Counted from the stretch's first letter, positions 1 through 10,732 are shown. The stretch: 64,000 bases of DNA from Pedococcus bigeumensis (GCF_006438965.1 NZ_RCZM01000005.1:1-64000), one strand, 5' to 3'. Translations and numbers: made by a program. The notes: a model not told the origin generated them from the sequence alone.

Positions 1-551
1 AGGAGCTGTGGCAGCAGACGCGCAGCCAGCTGCTGGACCAGAGCGCCCAGCAGCAGACGAAGGTCGCCGAGGGGTTGCGGTCACTCAGCCAGGAGCTGTC
101 GGGCATGGCGCGCGGCTCCGAGCAGCAGGGCGTTGCCAGCGACCTGGCCCACCAGGCCTCGCAGCGGATGGGCGATGTCGCGAGCTGGCTCGACCAGCGC
201 GACCCCGGATCGCTCGTCTCCGAGGTGAAGCAGTTCGCCCGACAGCGTCCGGGAACGTTCCTCGCCGCCGCCGCAGTCATCGGCCTGGTCGGCGGACGAC
301 TGAGCCGTGGCCTCGTCGCCGACCACCAGGACCAGGCCCACACGGCAGGCCCCACGGGACCGAGCAGCAACGCCGCAACTCCGGTCGACCACAGCACCGC
401 CGGCTACCCGGCATACGGCAGCACAAGCGGCACGAGCACGGCGACCGGCAGCGACTCCGTCAGCGACCCCCTCGGCAACGCGGGAGGCGTCTACGGCGGT
501 ACCGGACCCAACAGCGGGAACGGGACCGACGCGGGCGAGTACCCACGATGA
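1..551 (+). CDS. Small membrane-associated hypothetical protein, 5' end outside the window
   Basis: The reading frame is already open at the left edge (first full codon at base 3) and ends in a TGA at 549-551, so the true start lies upstream. The visible part is Gln/Ser-rich and helical, followed by one hydrophobic segment rich in Ala, Val and Gly, then a disordered Gly/Ser/Thr tail. This resembles proteins that often precede holin-like and DUF3618 genes in actinobacteria. I do not recognise a catalytic motif. Its stop overlaps the ATG of the next gene (ATGA), which points to translational coupling. The role is unknown; an envelope or stress role is only inferred from the neighbours. Confidence 0.75.
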   Translation, partial: ELWQQTRSQLLDQSAQQQTKVAEGLRSLSQELSGMARGSEQQGVASDLAHQASQRMGDVASWLDQRDPGSLVSEVKQFARQRPGTFLAAAAVIGLVGGRLSRGLVADHQDQAHTAGPTGPSSNAATPVDHSTAGYPAYGSTSGTSTATGSDSVSDPLGNAGGVYGGTGPNSGNGTDAGEYPR

Positions 552-970
552 GCTTCCAGGAGCCCCGTCTCGACGACCCACAGGCCCGGTCCCTGAGCAA
601 TGTCGGCGAGCTGTTCGCCGACATCAGCCGCGACCTGTCGACCCTGATTCGTCAGGAGACCGAGCTGGCCAAGGCGGAGATGCGTCAGTCGGCAACCAAG
701 GCCGGCAAGGGTGCGGGAATGCTCGGCGGAGCGGGCGTCGCCGGCCACTTCGTGCTGCTGTTCCTGTCGATCGCCCTCTGGTGGGGGCTCGGCAACGAGA
801 CCGGCCGAGGCTGGTCGGCCCTCGTGGTGGCCGCCGTCTGGGCAGTCATCGCCGTGCTGCTGGCATCCGTCGGTCGACGCGAGATCAAGCAGGTCAAGGG
901 AATTCCACAGACGACACAGACGGCGCGGGATATCCCCGACGCACTCAAAGGGAACGAGGACAAGCGATGA
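548..970 (+). CDS. Phage-holin-superfamily (YqjE/DUF1469-type) membrane protein
   Basis: This is a 140-residue protein with an N-terminal amphipathic region containing LSTLIRQETELAKAEM, typical of the actinobacterial holin-III-superfamily proteins. Two closely spaced transmembrane helices follow, at about residues 62-80 and 88-107. The tail is short, basic and cytoplasmic. Despite the family name there are no phage genes nearby, so it is probably a chromosomal membrane protein and not a lysis holin. It overlaps both neighbours by ATGA and sits between the partial hypothetical gene and the DUF3618 gene, so the three form one transcription unit. The biochemical function is not established. Confidence 0.8.
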   Translation: MSFQEPRLDDPQARSLSNVGELFADISRDLSTLIRQETELAKAEMRQSATKAGKGAGMLGGAGVAGHFVLLFLSIALWWGLGNETGRGWSALVVAAVWAVIAVLLASVGRREIKQVKGIPQTTQTARDIPDALKGNEDKR

Positions 971-1545
971 CGAACAACCCAGATGAGATCCGCCGAGAGA
1001 TCGAAAACACCCGCGGCCGGCTGAGCAGCGACGTCAACGCGCTCACCGAGACGGTCAGCCCGTCCAACGTCGCGCGCCGCCAAGCCGACAAGGTGGCTGG
1101 AGTAGCCACGTCGGTCAAGGATCGCGTGATGGGCACGGCCGATGACGTGCGCAGCAGCGGCTCCGACGCCGCGTCCACCGTTGGCCAGGCCCCGGGTGCC
1201 GCAGCCGACAAGGCCCGCAGCAAGACCCAGGGCAACCCCCTCGCAGCCGGGTTGATCGCACTCGGCGCGGGGTGGCTGTTGGGCTCGATGCTGCCCGCTT
1301 CAGAGAGGGAGAAGCGGGCGGCCAGCTCACTCAAGGAGAAGGCTCAGCCCCTCGTCGAGGAGGCCAAGAGCGTTGCGCAGGACACGGCCCAGGAGCTCAA
1401 GGAACCGGCCAAGGAAGCGGCCCAGAACATCAAGGACACGGCGACGGAGGCCAAGGAAAACGTGGCCCAGGAGGGGAAGTCCACGGCCGAGGATGTCTCG
1501 TCCCAGGCACAGTCGTCCGTGGAGAACGTCCGCGCGACGCAGTAG
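967..1545 (+). CDS. DUF3618 domain protein with LEA-like C-terminal repeats
   Basis: This 192-residue protein begins with the DUF3618 signature PDEIRREIENTRGRLSSDV at residues 5-23. It then has an Ala/Ser-rich helical stretch and one transmembrane segment near residues 95-110 (AAGLIALGAGWLLGSML). The last 75 residues are a charged amphipathic helix with a loose 11-residue period of Lys, Glu and Ala, resembling late-embryogenesis-abundant desiccation proteins. The start ATG overlaps the preceding stop. Cysteine is absent. A membrane-anchored stress or desiccation role is inference from composition; DUF3618 itself has no assigned reaction. Confidence 0.8.
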   Translation: MTNNPDEIRREIENTRGRLSSDVNALTETVSPSNVARRQADKVAGVATSVKDRVMGTADDVRSSGSDAASTVGQAPGAAADKARSKTQGNPLAAGLIALGAGWLLGSMLPASEREKRAASSLKEKAQPLVEEAKSVAQDTAQELKEPAKEAAQNIKDTATEAKENVAQEGKSTAEDVSSQAQSSVENVRATQ

Positions 1546-1565
1546 CCGCACGATCGCAGGGGCGA

Positions 1566-1596
1566 CGAGGGGTGGGAGCCAAGCTCCCACCCCTCG
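1566..1596 (+). terminator. Hairpin terminator after the DUF3618 gene
   Basis: Two perfect 14-nt arms (1566-1579 and 1583-1596) are separated by CAA, 20 bases after the DUF3618 stop. There is no long T tract, as is common in high-GC actinobacteria. Confidence 0.75.
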
Positions 1597-1774
1597 TTCG
1601 TATGTGGTTTGCCTGCGCGCGGGGTCTTCGCCGGCACCCTCACCTTGGCCCTCGCTTACCCCGCCACCTCACGCTCGACGACCGGGCATCGGATTCGCGC
1701 GCGCCTCGCCTCAAGGTGCCCTGGCCGACGTGCGCTCGAGTCGTGCCCGAGTCGTGCCCGGTCGACATGGGCGG

Positions 1775-2102
1775 CTACTTCCCACGCAGGCCGATCGGGT
1801 TGCCGTCGGCGTCTGCGAGCACGCACACCCGCGCACCGGGTGCGATTTGACGCGGCTCGTCGCGCTCGGTGGCTCCGGCCGCCAGCAGGATCGCGCGCGT
1901 CGCGTCGAGATCCTCAACATCGGCAAGGCCACCGGCCCGCCACCTGCGCCGGCCGGGATGAGAGCCACCTCGAAGCCGTCGACGTGATAGCCGACGCAGT
2001 ACGGCTCGTCGGTATGCGGTGAGCCGAGCAGGGCCCTGTACACGGCCTACTGGCGTCCAGATCGGGCACCGGGATCACCAGACTGCGGATCGTGAGACTC
2101 AT
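1775..2102 (-). pseudogene. Broken VOC/glyoxalase-family gene with two frameshifts
   Basis: On the minus strand the ATG at 2102 opens a typical VOC start (SLVIPVPDLDAS). After that codon run the homologous reading continues in a second frame (AVYRALLGSPHTDEPYCVG, then VDGFEVALIPAG). Near base 1935 it continues in a third frame (ADVEDLDATRAILLAAGAT, ending DADGNPIGLRGK and TAG at 1775-1777). All three pieces are collinear parts of a glyoxalase/bleomycin-resistance fold of about 110 residues. At least two indels are therefore needed to break it. A real pseudogene is likelier than sequencing error, because the first shift is also accompanied by in-frame disruption. It was probably a small antibiotic-resistance or lyase-like protein. 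Confidence 0.75.
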
Positions 2103-2253
2103 CTTTCATCACCTCCGGGTCATGACGGTGACTTCGCAGACCGCCTCGTCATCGCAACGGAGAATTTCCTCCACTCCAGTCTCCGCGTGAAGGAGCGCAT
2201 GGCCGCGTCCTCTCAGGAAAGGAATGGCATCATCGCAGGTCAAGGAGGTAGTG

Positions 2254-3858
2254 ATGCTCAAGTTCTTCATTATCGGGGCCTTGGCCGTGGTGGCGGTCAT
2301 CGTGGCCGTGGCCGCGTCTCTCGGAGGGTGGGCCTGGTGGGTGCTGCTGTTCCTGGTGGGGGCCCTCCTGGCGCTCGGGATCTGGGATGTCCTGCAGCGC
2401 AAGCACTCAATTTTGCGCAACTACCCGATCCTCGGGCACATCCGGTTCCTCATGGAGGACATCCGACCGGAGCTCCAGCAGTACTTCATAGAGCGCAACT
2501 ACGACGGCCGGCCGTACGACCGTGACACCCGATCGCTCATCTACGAGCGCGCCAAGAACATCGCTGGCGAGCAGGCGTTCGGCACCGAACGCGACGTCTA
2601 CGAGCCGGGGTACGAATACCTGGTCCATTCGACCACCCCCTTGGACCCCCCTGAGGAGATGCCGCGCGTCGTGATTGGGGGCCCGGACTGCACGAGGCCC
2701 TATCCGATGGCCCTGCTGAACGTGTCGGCCATGAGCTTCGGTGCATTGTCTGCCAACGCAATTCGCGCGCTCAACAAAGGCGCGCAGCTCGGCGGCTTCG
2801 CCCACGACACTGGTGAGGGCGGACTGTCGCCCTACCACCAGGAGCATGGCGGCGACCTCGTCTGGGAGATCGGCTCGGGCTACTTCTCCACGCGCACCAA
2901 GGACGGCCATTTCGACCGCGGCGAGTTCGCGAACAAGGCCTCCAGCGAGCAGGTCAAGATGGTCTCGCTCAAGCTCAGCCAGGGTGCCAAGCCTGGCATC
3001 GGCGGGGTCCTGCCGGCGGCCAAGGTCAGCGCCGAGATCGCTCGGATCCGTGAGGTGCCCCAGGGCGAGAAGTGCGTCAGCCCGTCGGCACACTCGGTGT
3101 TCCACACCCCGATTGAGCTCATCGAGTTCATCGCCGAGATGCGAGATCTGTCCGGTGGCAAGCCTGCGGGGTTCAAGCTCTGCGTGGGCTCACGAGTCGA
3201 CGTCCTGGCCATGTGCAAGGCGATGCTCGAGGTGGGCACGGCACCGGACTTCATCATCGTCGACGGCTCCGAGGGCGGCACCGCGGCCGCCCCGCTGGAG
3301 TACGAGGACCACATGGGTATGCCGCTCACCGATGGACTGATGCTGGTGCACAACGCCCTTGTCGGTGTCGGACTCCGCGACCGAGTGCGCATCGGGGCCA
3401 GCGGCAAGGTGGCTGCGGGCAACGACATCGTCAAGCGGCTCATTCAGGGCGCCGACTACACCAACTCCGCGCGCGCCATGATGATGGCGGTCGGTTGCAT
3501 CCAGGCCCAGCTGTGCCACACCGACAAGTGCCCGGTCGGGGTCGCGACCCAGGACCCAAGGCGCGGGCAAGCGGTCAACGTCGATGACAAGAGCCAACGA
3601 GTGCTGCACTACCAGCAGGGCACCGTGGAAGAAGCCGTGAAGATGATGGCCTCCATGGGCGCGCGCCACCCGCGTGAGCTCTCGCCCAGCCAGCTGCGCA
3701 AGGTCATCAACGCCTGGGAGACCCGCTCGTACACCGAGTTGTTTGAATGGCTCTCCCCCGGGCAACTGATTGACGAACCCCCGGCAACCTGGGCGGCCGA
3801 CTGGGCAGCTGCCGACCCTTCCGCCTTCCGTCCCAGCCTTTCGACCTCCAGGAGCTGA
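2254..3858 (+). CDS. Membrane-anchored FMN-binding glutamate synthase-like protein
   Basis: This 534-residue protein starts at the ATG preceded by AAGGAGG five bases upstream. Two hydrophobic helices (about 3-21 and 25-43) anchor it. The remainder is the GltS-type FMN barrel, with the family motifs GEGGLSPYH, SQGAKPGIGGVLP and IVDGSEGGTAAAPL. Cysteines at about 415, 421 and 426 (C-x5-C-x4-C) match the 3Fe-4S ligand pattern of glutamate synthase. The glutamine amidotransferase domain and the large GltB regions are absent, so true glutamate synthase activity is doubtful. An electron-transfer or amino-acid oxidoreductase role at the membrane is inference. It is followed after 8 bases by a pyruvate oxidase gene, suggesting joint expression. 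Confidence 0.88.
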   Translation: MLKFFIIGALAVVAVIVAVAASLGGWAWWVLLFLVGALLALGIWDVLQRKHSILRNYPILGHIRFLMEDIRPELQQYFIERNYDGRPYDRDTRSLIYERAKNIAGEQAFGTERDVYEPGYEYLVHSTTPLDPPEEMPRVVIGGPDCTRPYPMALLNVSAMSFGALSANAIRALNKGAQLGGFAHDTGEGGLSPYHQEHGGDLVWEIGSGYFSTRTKDGHFDRGEFANKASSEQVKMVSLKLSQGAKPGIGGVLPAAKVSAEIARIREVPQGEKCVSPSAHSVFHTPIELIEFIAEMRDLSGGKPAGFKLCVGSRVDVLAMCKAMLEVGTAPDFIIVDGSEGGTAAAPLEYEDHMGMPLTDGLMLVHNALVGVGLRDRVRIGASGKVAAGNDIVKRLIQGADYTNSARAMMMAVGCIQAQLCHTDKCPVGVATQDPRRGQAVNVDDKSQRVLHYQQGTVEEAVKMMASMGARHPRELSPSQLRKVINAWETRSYTELFEWLSPGQLIDEPPATWAADWAAADPSAFRPSLSTSRS

Positions 3859-3866
3859 GTCGCAGC

Positions 3867-5588
3867 ATGACCACTGTCGCCGAGTTGATCGTCGAAGCCC
3901 TGGCCGACCACGGGGTGCGCTCGATCTGGGGCGTGGTCGGTGATGCGCTCAACCCCGTCACGGACGCCATTCGTCGCGAGGACCGGCTGGAGTGGATCGG
4001 GGTGCGTCACGAGGAGGTCGCGGCGTTCGCGGCGTCCGCGCAAGCGCAGCTCACCGGGGATCTGGCAGTGTGCATGGGCACGGTTGGGCCCGGCTCGATC
4101 CACCTGCTCAACGGCCTCTACGACGCCAAGAAGTCGCACGCCCCGGTGTTGGCGATCTGTGGGCAGGTGCCGCTGCCCGAGGTCGGCACGGACTTCTTCC
4201 AAGAGGTCGACAACAACCGACTCTTCAGTGACGTTGCCGTGTTCGCCGAGACTGTCACTAGCGCCGAGCAGATGCCGCAGCTCCTGGAGCGGGCGGTCAA
4301 CGCGGCGATCGGCGGCCGAGGTGTCGCGGTGTTGACCCTTCCTGGCGACATCGGCGGCCTCGACGTCGCCAAGGGAATCCTGCCGCCACGGTTCGTTCCC
4401 CCGGCGCATCCGGCGGCAGCGTCATCGGCGGCCATCCAGGCTGCAGCGGACGCGATCGGCGCCGATGCCAAGGTCACCATGCTCGTCGGGTGCGGTGCAC
4501 GCACTGCCCGGGAGGAGGTGATCGCCCTAGCGGAAAAGCTGGGAGCGCCGATGGTGCTGACGATCAAGGCCAAGGAGGGGCTCGAACACGACAACCCGTA
4601 CGCCGTGGGGCAGACCGGCCTGATCGGCAACCCGGCCGCGACCGACGCCATGGATGACGCGGACATCTTGGTGCTCGTGGGGACCGACTTTCCGTACAGG
4701 GACTGGATTCCCGGCGGCAAGACCGTGATCCAGCTCGACTCACGGGCTGCGCACATCGGTCGCCGCACGGCGGTGACGCACCCGTTGGTCGGTGATTCGC
4801 AGGCCACTCTTCAAGCGCTGCTCCCCTTGCTCTCGTCCCGGGAGTCCGGCCGGCACCTGGAGAAGGCACAGTCGCACTATGACGAGTGGATGAAGGCCCA
4901 GCGCCGCCTGGCCGAACCCGGCCACGACGAGACCCTGCTCGGGCGCCTGCGCAGCAAGGCCGACAACCCCGACGAGCTGATCCGCCCCGAGGCCGTGGCG
5001 ATGGCCGTCGACCGGCACGCGGGGCCCGACACGATCTTCACCAGCGACACCGGAATGTCGACGGTGTGGCTGGCGCGACTGGTGCCGATGAGCAACAACC
5101 GTCGGCTGCTCGGCTCGTTCAACCTGGGGTCGATGGCCAACGCCATGCCGATGGCACTTGGGGCGCAAGCCCTCGACCGCAACCGTCAGGTCGTCGCGTT
5201 CTGCGGAGATGGTGGGCTGATGATGCTGCTCGGTGACCTGCGGACCTCCGTCTCCTACAACCTGCCGGCGACGTTCGTCGTCTTCAACAACGGCCGACTC
5301 GGAATGGTCAAGCTGGAGCAGGAGCAAGGTGGGCTCCAGGAGTTCGGCACGGTGCTGGACAACCCGGACCTTGCGGCCGTTGCCACTGCCATGGGTCTGT
5401 CCGCTCGCCGCGTCACCGATCCGCAAGATCTCGACGGTGCAGTCTCCGAGGCATTGGCCTCGCGGGGGCCTTACTTGCTCGACGTCGTCACCAACCCGGA
5501 CGAGATCGCGGTGCCTGGTCGCACAAAACCCTCCCAGGCATGGGGTTTCGCCATCGCCAAGGCCAAGGAACACATCGTCAGCGCCTAG
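3867..5588 (+). CDS. poxB: Pyruvate oxidase / quinone-dependent pyruvate dehydrogenase
   Basis: This 573-residue ThDP/FAD enzyme has almost the length of E. coli PoxB. The N-terminal PYR domain carries the ThDP-activating Glu at about residue 50 (RHEEVAAF). A central FAD-type domain follows, then the C-terminal PP domain with GDG at 447-449 running to FNNGRLGMVK. The family oxidises and decarboxylates pyruvate to acetate and CO2 and passes electrons to a membrane quinone. Other ThDP oxidases such as acetolactate synthase are less likely given the VGTDFFQEV region. The protein ends AKAKEHIVSA, so a membrane-binding C-terminal helix is plausible but not proven. It sits 8 bases after the FMN enzyme, with which it probably forms an operon. 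Confidence 0.88.
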   Translation: MTTVAELIVEALADHGVRSIWGVVGDALNPVTDAIRREDRLEWIGVRHEEVAAFAASAQAQLTGDLAVCMGTVGPGSIHLLNGLYDAKKSHAPVLAICGQVPLPEVGTDFFQEVDNNRLFSDVAVFAETVTSAEQMPQLLERAVNAAIGGRGVAVLTLPGDIGGLDVAKGILPPRFVPPAHPAAASSAAIQAAADAIGADAKVTMLVGCGARTAREEVIALAEKLGAPMVLTIKAKEGLEHDNPYAVGQTGLIGNPAATDAMDDADILVLVGTDFPYRDWIPGGKTVIQLDSRAAHIGRRTAVTHPLVGDSQATLQALLPLLSSRESGRHLEKAQSHYDEWMKAQRRLAEPGHDETLLGRLRSKADNPDELIRPEAVAMAVDRHAGPDTIFTSDTGMSTVWLARLVPMSNNRRLLGSFNLGSMANAMPMALGAQALDRNRQVVAFCGDGGLMMLLGDLRTSVSYNLPATFVVFNNGRLGMVKLEQEQGGLQEFGTVLDNPDLAAVATAMGLSARRVTDPQDLDGAVSEALASRGPYLLDVVTNPDEIAVPGRTKPSQAWGFAIAKAKEHIVSA

Positions 5589-6297
5589 CCCCATACGTGC
5601 GGGGACCGTCCGACCGCCGCAGACAACTCGCGAGGGCCGAGCTGCAACTATCCCGCTCCTATCCCGCGATTCGCTCGTCGGCTACGGTTCTGAAGACCCC
5701 GAGGACTTCGTCAGCGGTCGACGCGTGTGGGCGCGTTGCACCTCCCCATAGAACTACGTGTGACGGATGGTTCTCTTGACTGATTGGGTTACAGCCAGGT
5801 GTGAATGCGCACCGATGTGCCAGCCTCACCGGAGCGCACCTGGACGAGGTCGCACACCTGGTTAGCGATTCACAGCCCCCGACCGTGCCAATCGCCCCAC
5901 GCAGCCGGGCGGCGGGCAACCAAGGTCGCCCGACCCATCTGCATCGCGCGTGGTCCTGGACGACGGCCCTTCAAGAACGGCCACCACAACGGTCGCGAGC
6001 GCGACCGCATCCATGTCCAATTCCCCGCCCTGCAACAGGCTCTGGGCAGCGTCGGGAATGGGGCGGTGCGAAACTTCATCGCGATTGCATCGCCCCACAC
6101 CCACCATCACCGCTGTTCAGCGGCTCGCGAGTCCGGCTGTCACGACCGGGGGTGGCGAACTTTGTCGCGTATTTGACACAGACACCCGCAACGTCACGGA
6201 CACGGCCGATGTGAACCGCCACCACCCGGACAACGATGAGACGCCGATCGCACGCACTCGCCGACGGTTGGGATCAGCGCTCCCACAAAACCGGCGA
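5589..6297. other. About 0.7 kb without a recognisable gene
   Basis: No reading frame in this stretch shows a family motif or the codon pattern of its neighbours. It contains a 9-bp inverted repeat (5795-5803 with 5853-5861, CCAGGTGTG/CACACCTGG) and a doubled TATCCCGC near 5650. It also lacks the octamer that is regular elsewhere. It lies between poxB and tRNA-Tyr and could be the scarred edge of an insertion, but no integrase or clear att repeat is visible. Confidence 0.5.
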
Positions 6298-6329
6298 CCC
6301 ACAAGCTCTTCTGTCGAAGAACTTGTGGG
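6298..6329 (-). terminator. Terminator of tRNA-Tyr
   Basis: Arms CCCACAAG and CTTGTGGG are extended inward by five further pairs after one mismatch, closing a TGTC loop. In the minus direction a TTTT run follows about 7 bases later. It lies 24 bases beyond the tRNA 3' end. Confidence 0.65.
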
Positions 6330-6352
6330 CCGGACCGGGTTTCACCGGAGGG

Positions 6353-6433
6353 TGGCAGGTGAAGGATTCGAACCTTCGAAGCTTTCGCGATGGATTTACA
6401 GTCCACTCCCATTGGCCGCTCGGGCAACCTGCC
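6353..6433 (-). tRNA. tRNA-Tyr (anticodon GUA)
   Basis: Read on the minus strand this is an 81-nt class II tRNA. The 7-bp acceptor pairs GGCAGGT with ACCTGCC. The D-arm region is TTGCCCGAGCGGCC. The anticodon loop CTGTAAA has anticodon GTA, a long variable arm follows as in bacterial tRNA-Tyr, and the T-arm is GAAGGTTCGAATCCTTC. The discriminator is A, and the genome reads CCC after it, so the CCA end is not fully encoded. tRNA genes are common integration targets, which is relevant to the atypical stretch downstream. Confidence 0.93.
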
Positions 6434-6535
6434 TTGGTGCGCGTGGAAGGATAGCAAGGACACCCACGAATGCTGAAACCGGTAGCCGCCCCACCCGGCG
6501 ACCACCGCGTGACGCCCCAGGAAGGACACGCCACC

Positions 6536-7036
6536 ATGGCCGACAGCTCGTTCGACATCGTCAGCAAGATCGACCACCAGGAGGTCGCCAACGCCCTCAA
6601 CAGCGCCTCGCGCGAGGTGGCGACGCGCTACGACTTCAAGAACGTCGGCGCCTCCATCGAGGCCAGCGGCGAGGACAAGGTGATCATCAAGGCCAACACC
6701 GAGGAGCGGGCCAACGCCGTCCTCGACGTCTTCCAGACCTGGCTGGTCAAGCGCAAGGTCTCGCTCAAGCACCTCGACGTCCCCGAGCGCGGACCACAGC
6801 TGTCCGGCAAGGAGTACCGCCTCGAGCTCGGCCTGCAGGAAGGCATCTCGCAGGAGAACGCCAAGAAGGTCGGCAAGATCATCCGCGACGAGGGCCCCAA
6901 GTCGGTCAAGTCCCAGATCCAGGGCGACGAGCTGCGCGTCACCAGCAAGTCACGCGACGACCTGCAGGCCGTGCAGGCACTGCTCAAGGGTAAAGACGAC
7001 TTCGACTTCGCGATCCAGTTCACCAACTACCGCTGA
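6536..7036 (+). CDS. yajQ: YajQ family cyclic di-GMP-binding protein
   Basis: This 166-residue protein has the YajQ/UPF0234 pattern: [17 protein letters not shown] at the start, TRYDFKN near residue 31 and the closing [12 protein letters not shown]. The fold is two ferredoxin-like halves that bind nucleotides or RNA; a family member in Xanthomonas binds cyclic di-GMP. The ATG at 6536 has AGGAAGGA ten bases upstream and is preferred over an earlier in-frame start at 6470. It is divergent from tRNA-Tyr and convergent with the kinase gene, with a strong hairpin between. Confidence 0.92.
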   Translation: MADSSFDIVSKIDHQEVANALNSASREVATRYDFKNVGASIEASGEDKVIIKANTEERANAVLDVFQTWLVKRKVSLKHLDVPERGPQLSGKEYRLELGLQEGISQENAKKVGKIIRDEGPKSVKSQIQGDELRVTSKSRDDLQAVQALLKGKDDFDFAIQFTNYR

Positions 7037-7066
7037 GTCGGCGGCGGCGCACCTGCCGCCAGACGC

Positions 7067-7107
7067 AGGTATGCCGCCGTGCCCGAGCCGGGCACGGCGG
7101 CATACCT
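7067..7107. terminator. Bidirectional terminator built from an inverted octamer pair
   Basis: Two perfect 19-nt arms (7067-7085 and 7089-7107) flank a 3-nt AGC loop between the convergent yajQ and kinase genes. Each arm contains one copy of the window-wide octamer: GTATGCCG at 7069 and CGGCATAC at 7098. Confidence 0.85.
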
Positions 7108-7127
7108 CTGCGTGGTGTGGGTCGGCG

Positions 7128-8090
7128 CTAGGCGGTGCCGGGGTTGACCTGCATGGCCACCGTCGGGCCACCCAGGTCGGGGAACCGGATGACCGAGCCG
7201 TCGGTGTTGGGTGAGTCGTCCTCGGCCCAGCTGTCGAGCGCGCTGGCGAGGCCCAACGAGAGCCCTGCCATCTCGTTGTCGCCCAGGCCGACCCGGGACG
7301 CGACCTCACGAGCGTTGGCCGGGCGGTCCTCAGGCCGCTTCGCCAGGCAGTCGCGCACCAGCGACGCCAGGTCCTCGGGGATGCCGTCGGGCAACGGGGG
7401 CGGGGGCTCGTTGACGTGGCTGAGGGCCGTCGCAATCGGCGTCCCCCTGTCGAACGGCCTCCGACCGGTGAGCATCTCGTGCGCGACCACGCCGAGGGCG
7501 TACAGGTCACTGGCACCCGTCGCGGCTTCACCGAGCGCCTGCTCGGGGCTGAGGTAGTGGGGGGTCCCGAGCATCTCGCCCGCCCTGGTGTGACCTGCGG
7601 CGTCGAGCGCGCGGGCGATTCCGAAGTCGGTGAGCTTCACCAGTCCGTCCGGCCGCACCAGGATGTTGGCCGGCTTCACGTCACGGTGGATCACGCGAGC
7701 CTCGTGGGCGACGCCCAGCGCGAGCGCGGCCTGCCCGACGAGGGAGCGCACCTCCGCGGGGTCCAGGGGCGCACGGCGTTTGAGCAGCATCGACAACGGT
7801 TCACCCTTGACGAGCTCCATCACGAGGAACGCCAGTCCGTCGTCCTCGCCGTAGTCGAACAACGTGGCGATGTTGGTGTGCAGCAGCGCTGCCGAGTGCA
7901 CCGCCTCGTCACGGAACCGCAGGGCGAACAGCTCCTCGTGGCCGGTGTCGGGGCGCATCACCTTCACCGCCACGGTGCGCTGCAGGACCTCGTCGGTCCC
8001 GGCCCAGACGTCGGCCATCCCACCAGAGGCAATCCGCGCACCGAGCACGTAGCGACCACCGAGGGTCATGCCCTCATCGAGACGATTCAT
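7128..8090 (-). CDS. Soluble Hanks-type serine/threonine protein kinase
   Basis: This 320-residue eukaryotic-like kinase has a Gly-rich loop (GARIASGGMADVW, 17-29), the ATP lysine K43 in AVKVM, and the catalytic loop HRDVKPANI with D137. It also has DFG at 155-157 and the SPE form of the APE motif. The kinase domain ends near residue 265 and is followed by a short acidic tail. No transmembrane helix, PASTA or other sensor domain is present, so it is probably cytosolic and its signal unknown. The start at 8090 (MNRLDEGM) is chosen; a second ATG seven codons later is possible. It lies downstream of pepN on the same strand. Confidence 0.92.
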   Translation of the reverse strand: MNRLDEGMTLGGRYVLGARIASGGMADVWAGTDEVLQRTVAVKVMRPDTGHEELFALRFRDEAVHSAALLHTNIATLFDYGEDDGLAFLVMELVKGEPLSMLLKRRAPLDPAEVRSLVGQAALALGVAHEARVIHRDVKPANILVRPDGLVKLTDFGIARALDAAGHTRAGEMLGTPHYLSPEQALGEAATGASDLYALGVVAHEMLTGRRPFDRGTPIATALSHVNEPPPPLPDGIPEDLASLVRDCLAKRPEDRPANAREVASRVGLGDNEMAGLSLGLASALDSWAEDDSPNTDGSVIRFPDLGGPTVAMQVNPGTA

Positions 8091-8108
8091 CGAGGGATAT
8101 CCACCCAG

Positions 8109-8126
8109 ACCTCCGTAGACGGAGGT
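8109..8126 (-). promoter_or_regulatory. Palindrome upstream of the kinase gene
   Basis: ACCTCCGT and ACGGAGGT form a perfect 8-bp inverted repeat around AG, 19 bases before the kinase start. It could be an operator or a leader hairpin that hides the ribosome-binding region. The function is inference. Confidence 0.4.
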
Positions 8127-8260
8127 GAACGTCAACTGACATCCCAACGGCCTCGCCACCTGTGATGGTAGCCCCGAAATGGCCGTCGCGCGTCCATGAA
8201 CCTCGCGCAGATCTGCCCCTGACCTGCACAGACGCGCCCGACCGTCCCTTTTCGAGGCGC

Positions 8261-10732
<2,472 letters not shown>

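Noticed and set aside
548-970. Evidence for a prophage from the holin-like gene
   Set aside because: No capsid, tail, integrase or lysin genes lie nearby, and this holin superfamily is common in actinobacterial chromosomes.
5801-6214. A possible 137-residue protein before tRNA-Tyr
   Set aside because: It lacks any family motif, is rich in Pro/Arg/Ser in the way of a chance high-GC frame and competes with several overlapping frames.
6470-6535. Longer N-terminus for YajQ
   Set aside because: The extra 22 residues are not part of the family, and a good ribosome-binding site precedes the ATG at 6536.
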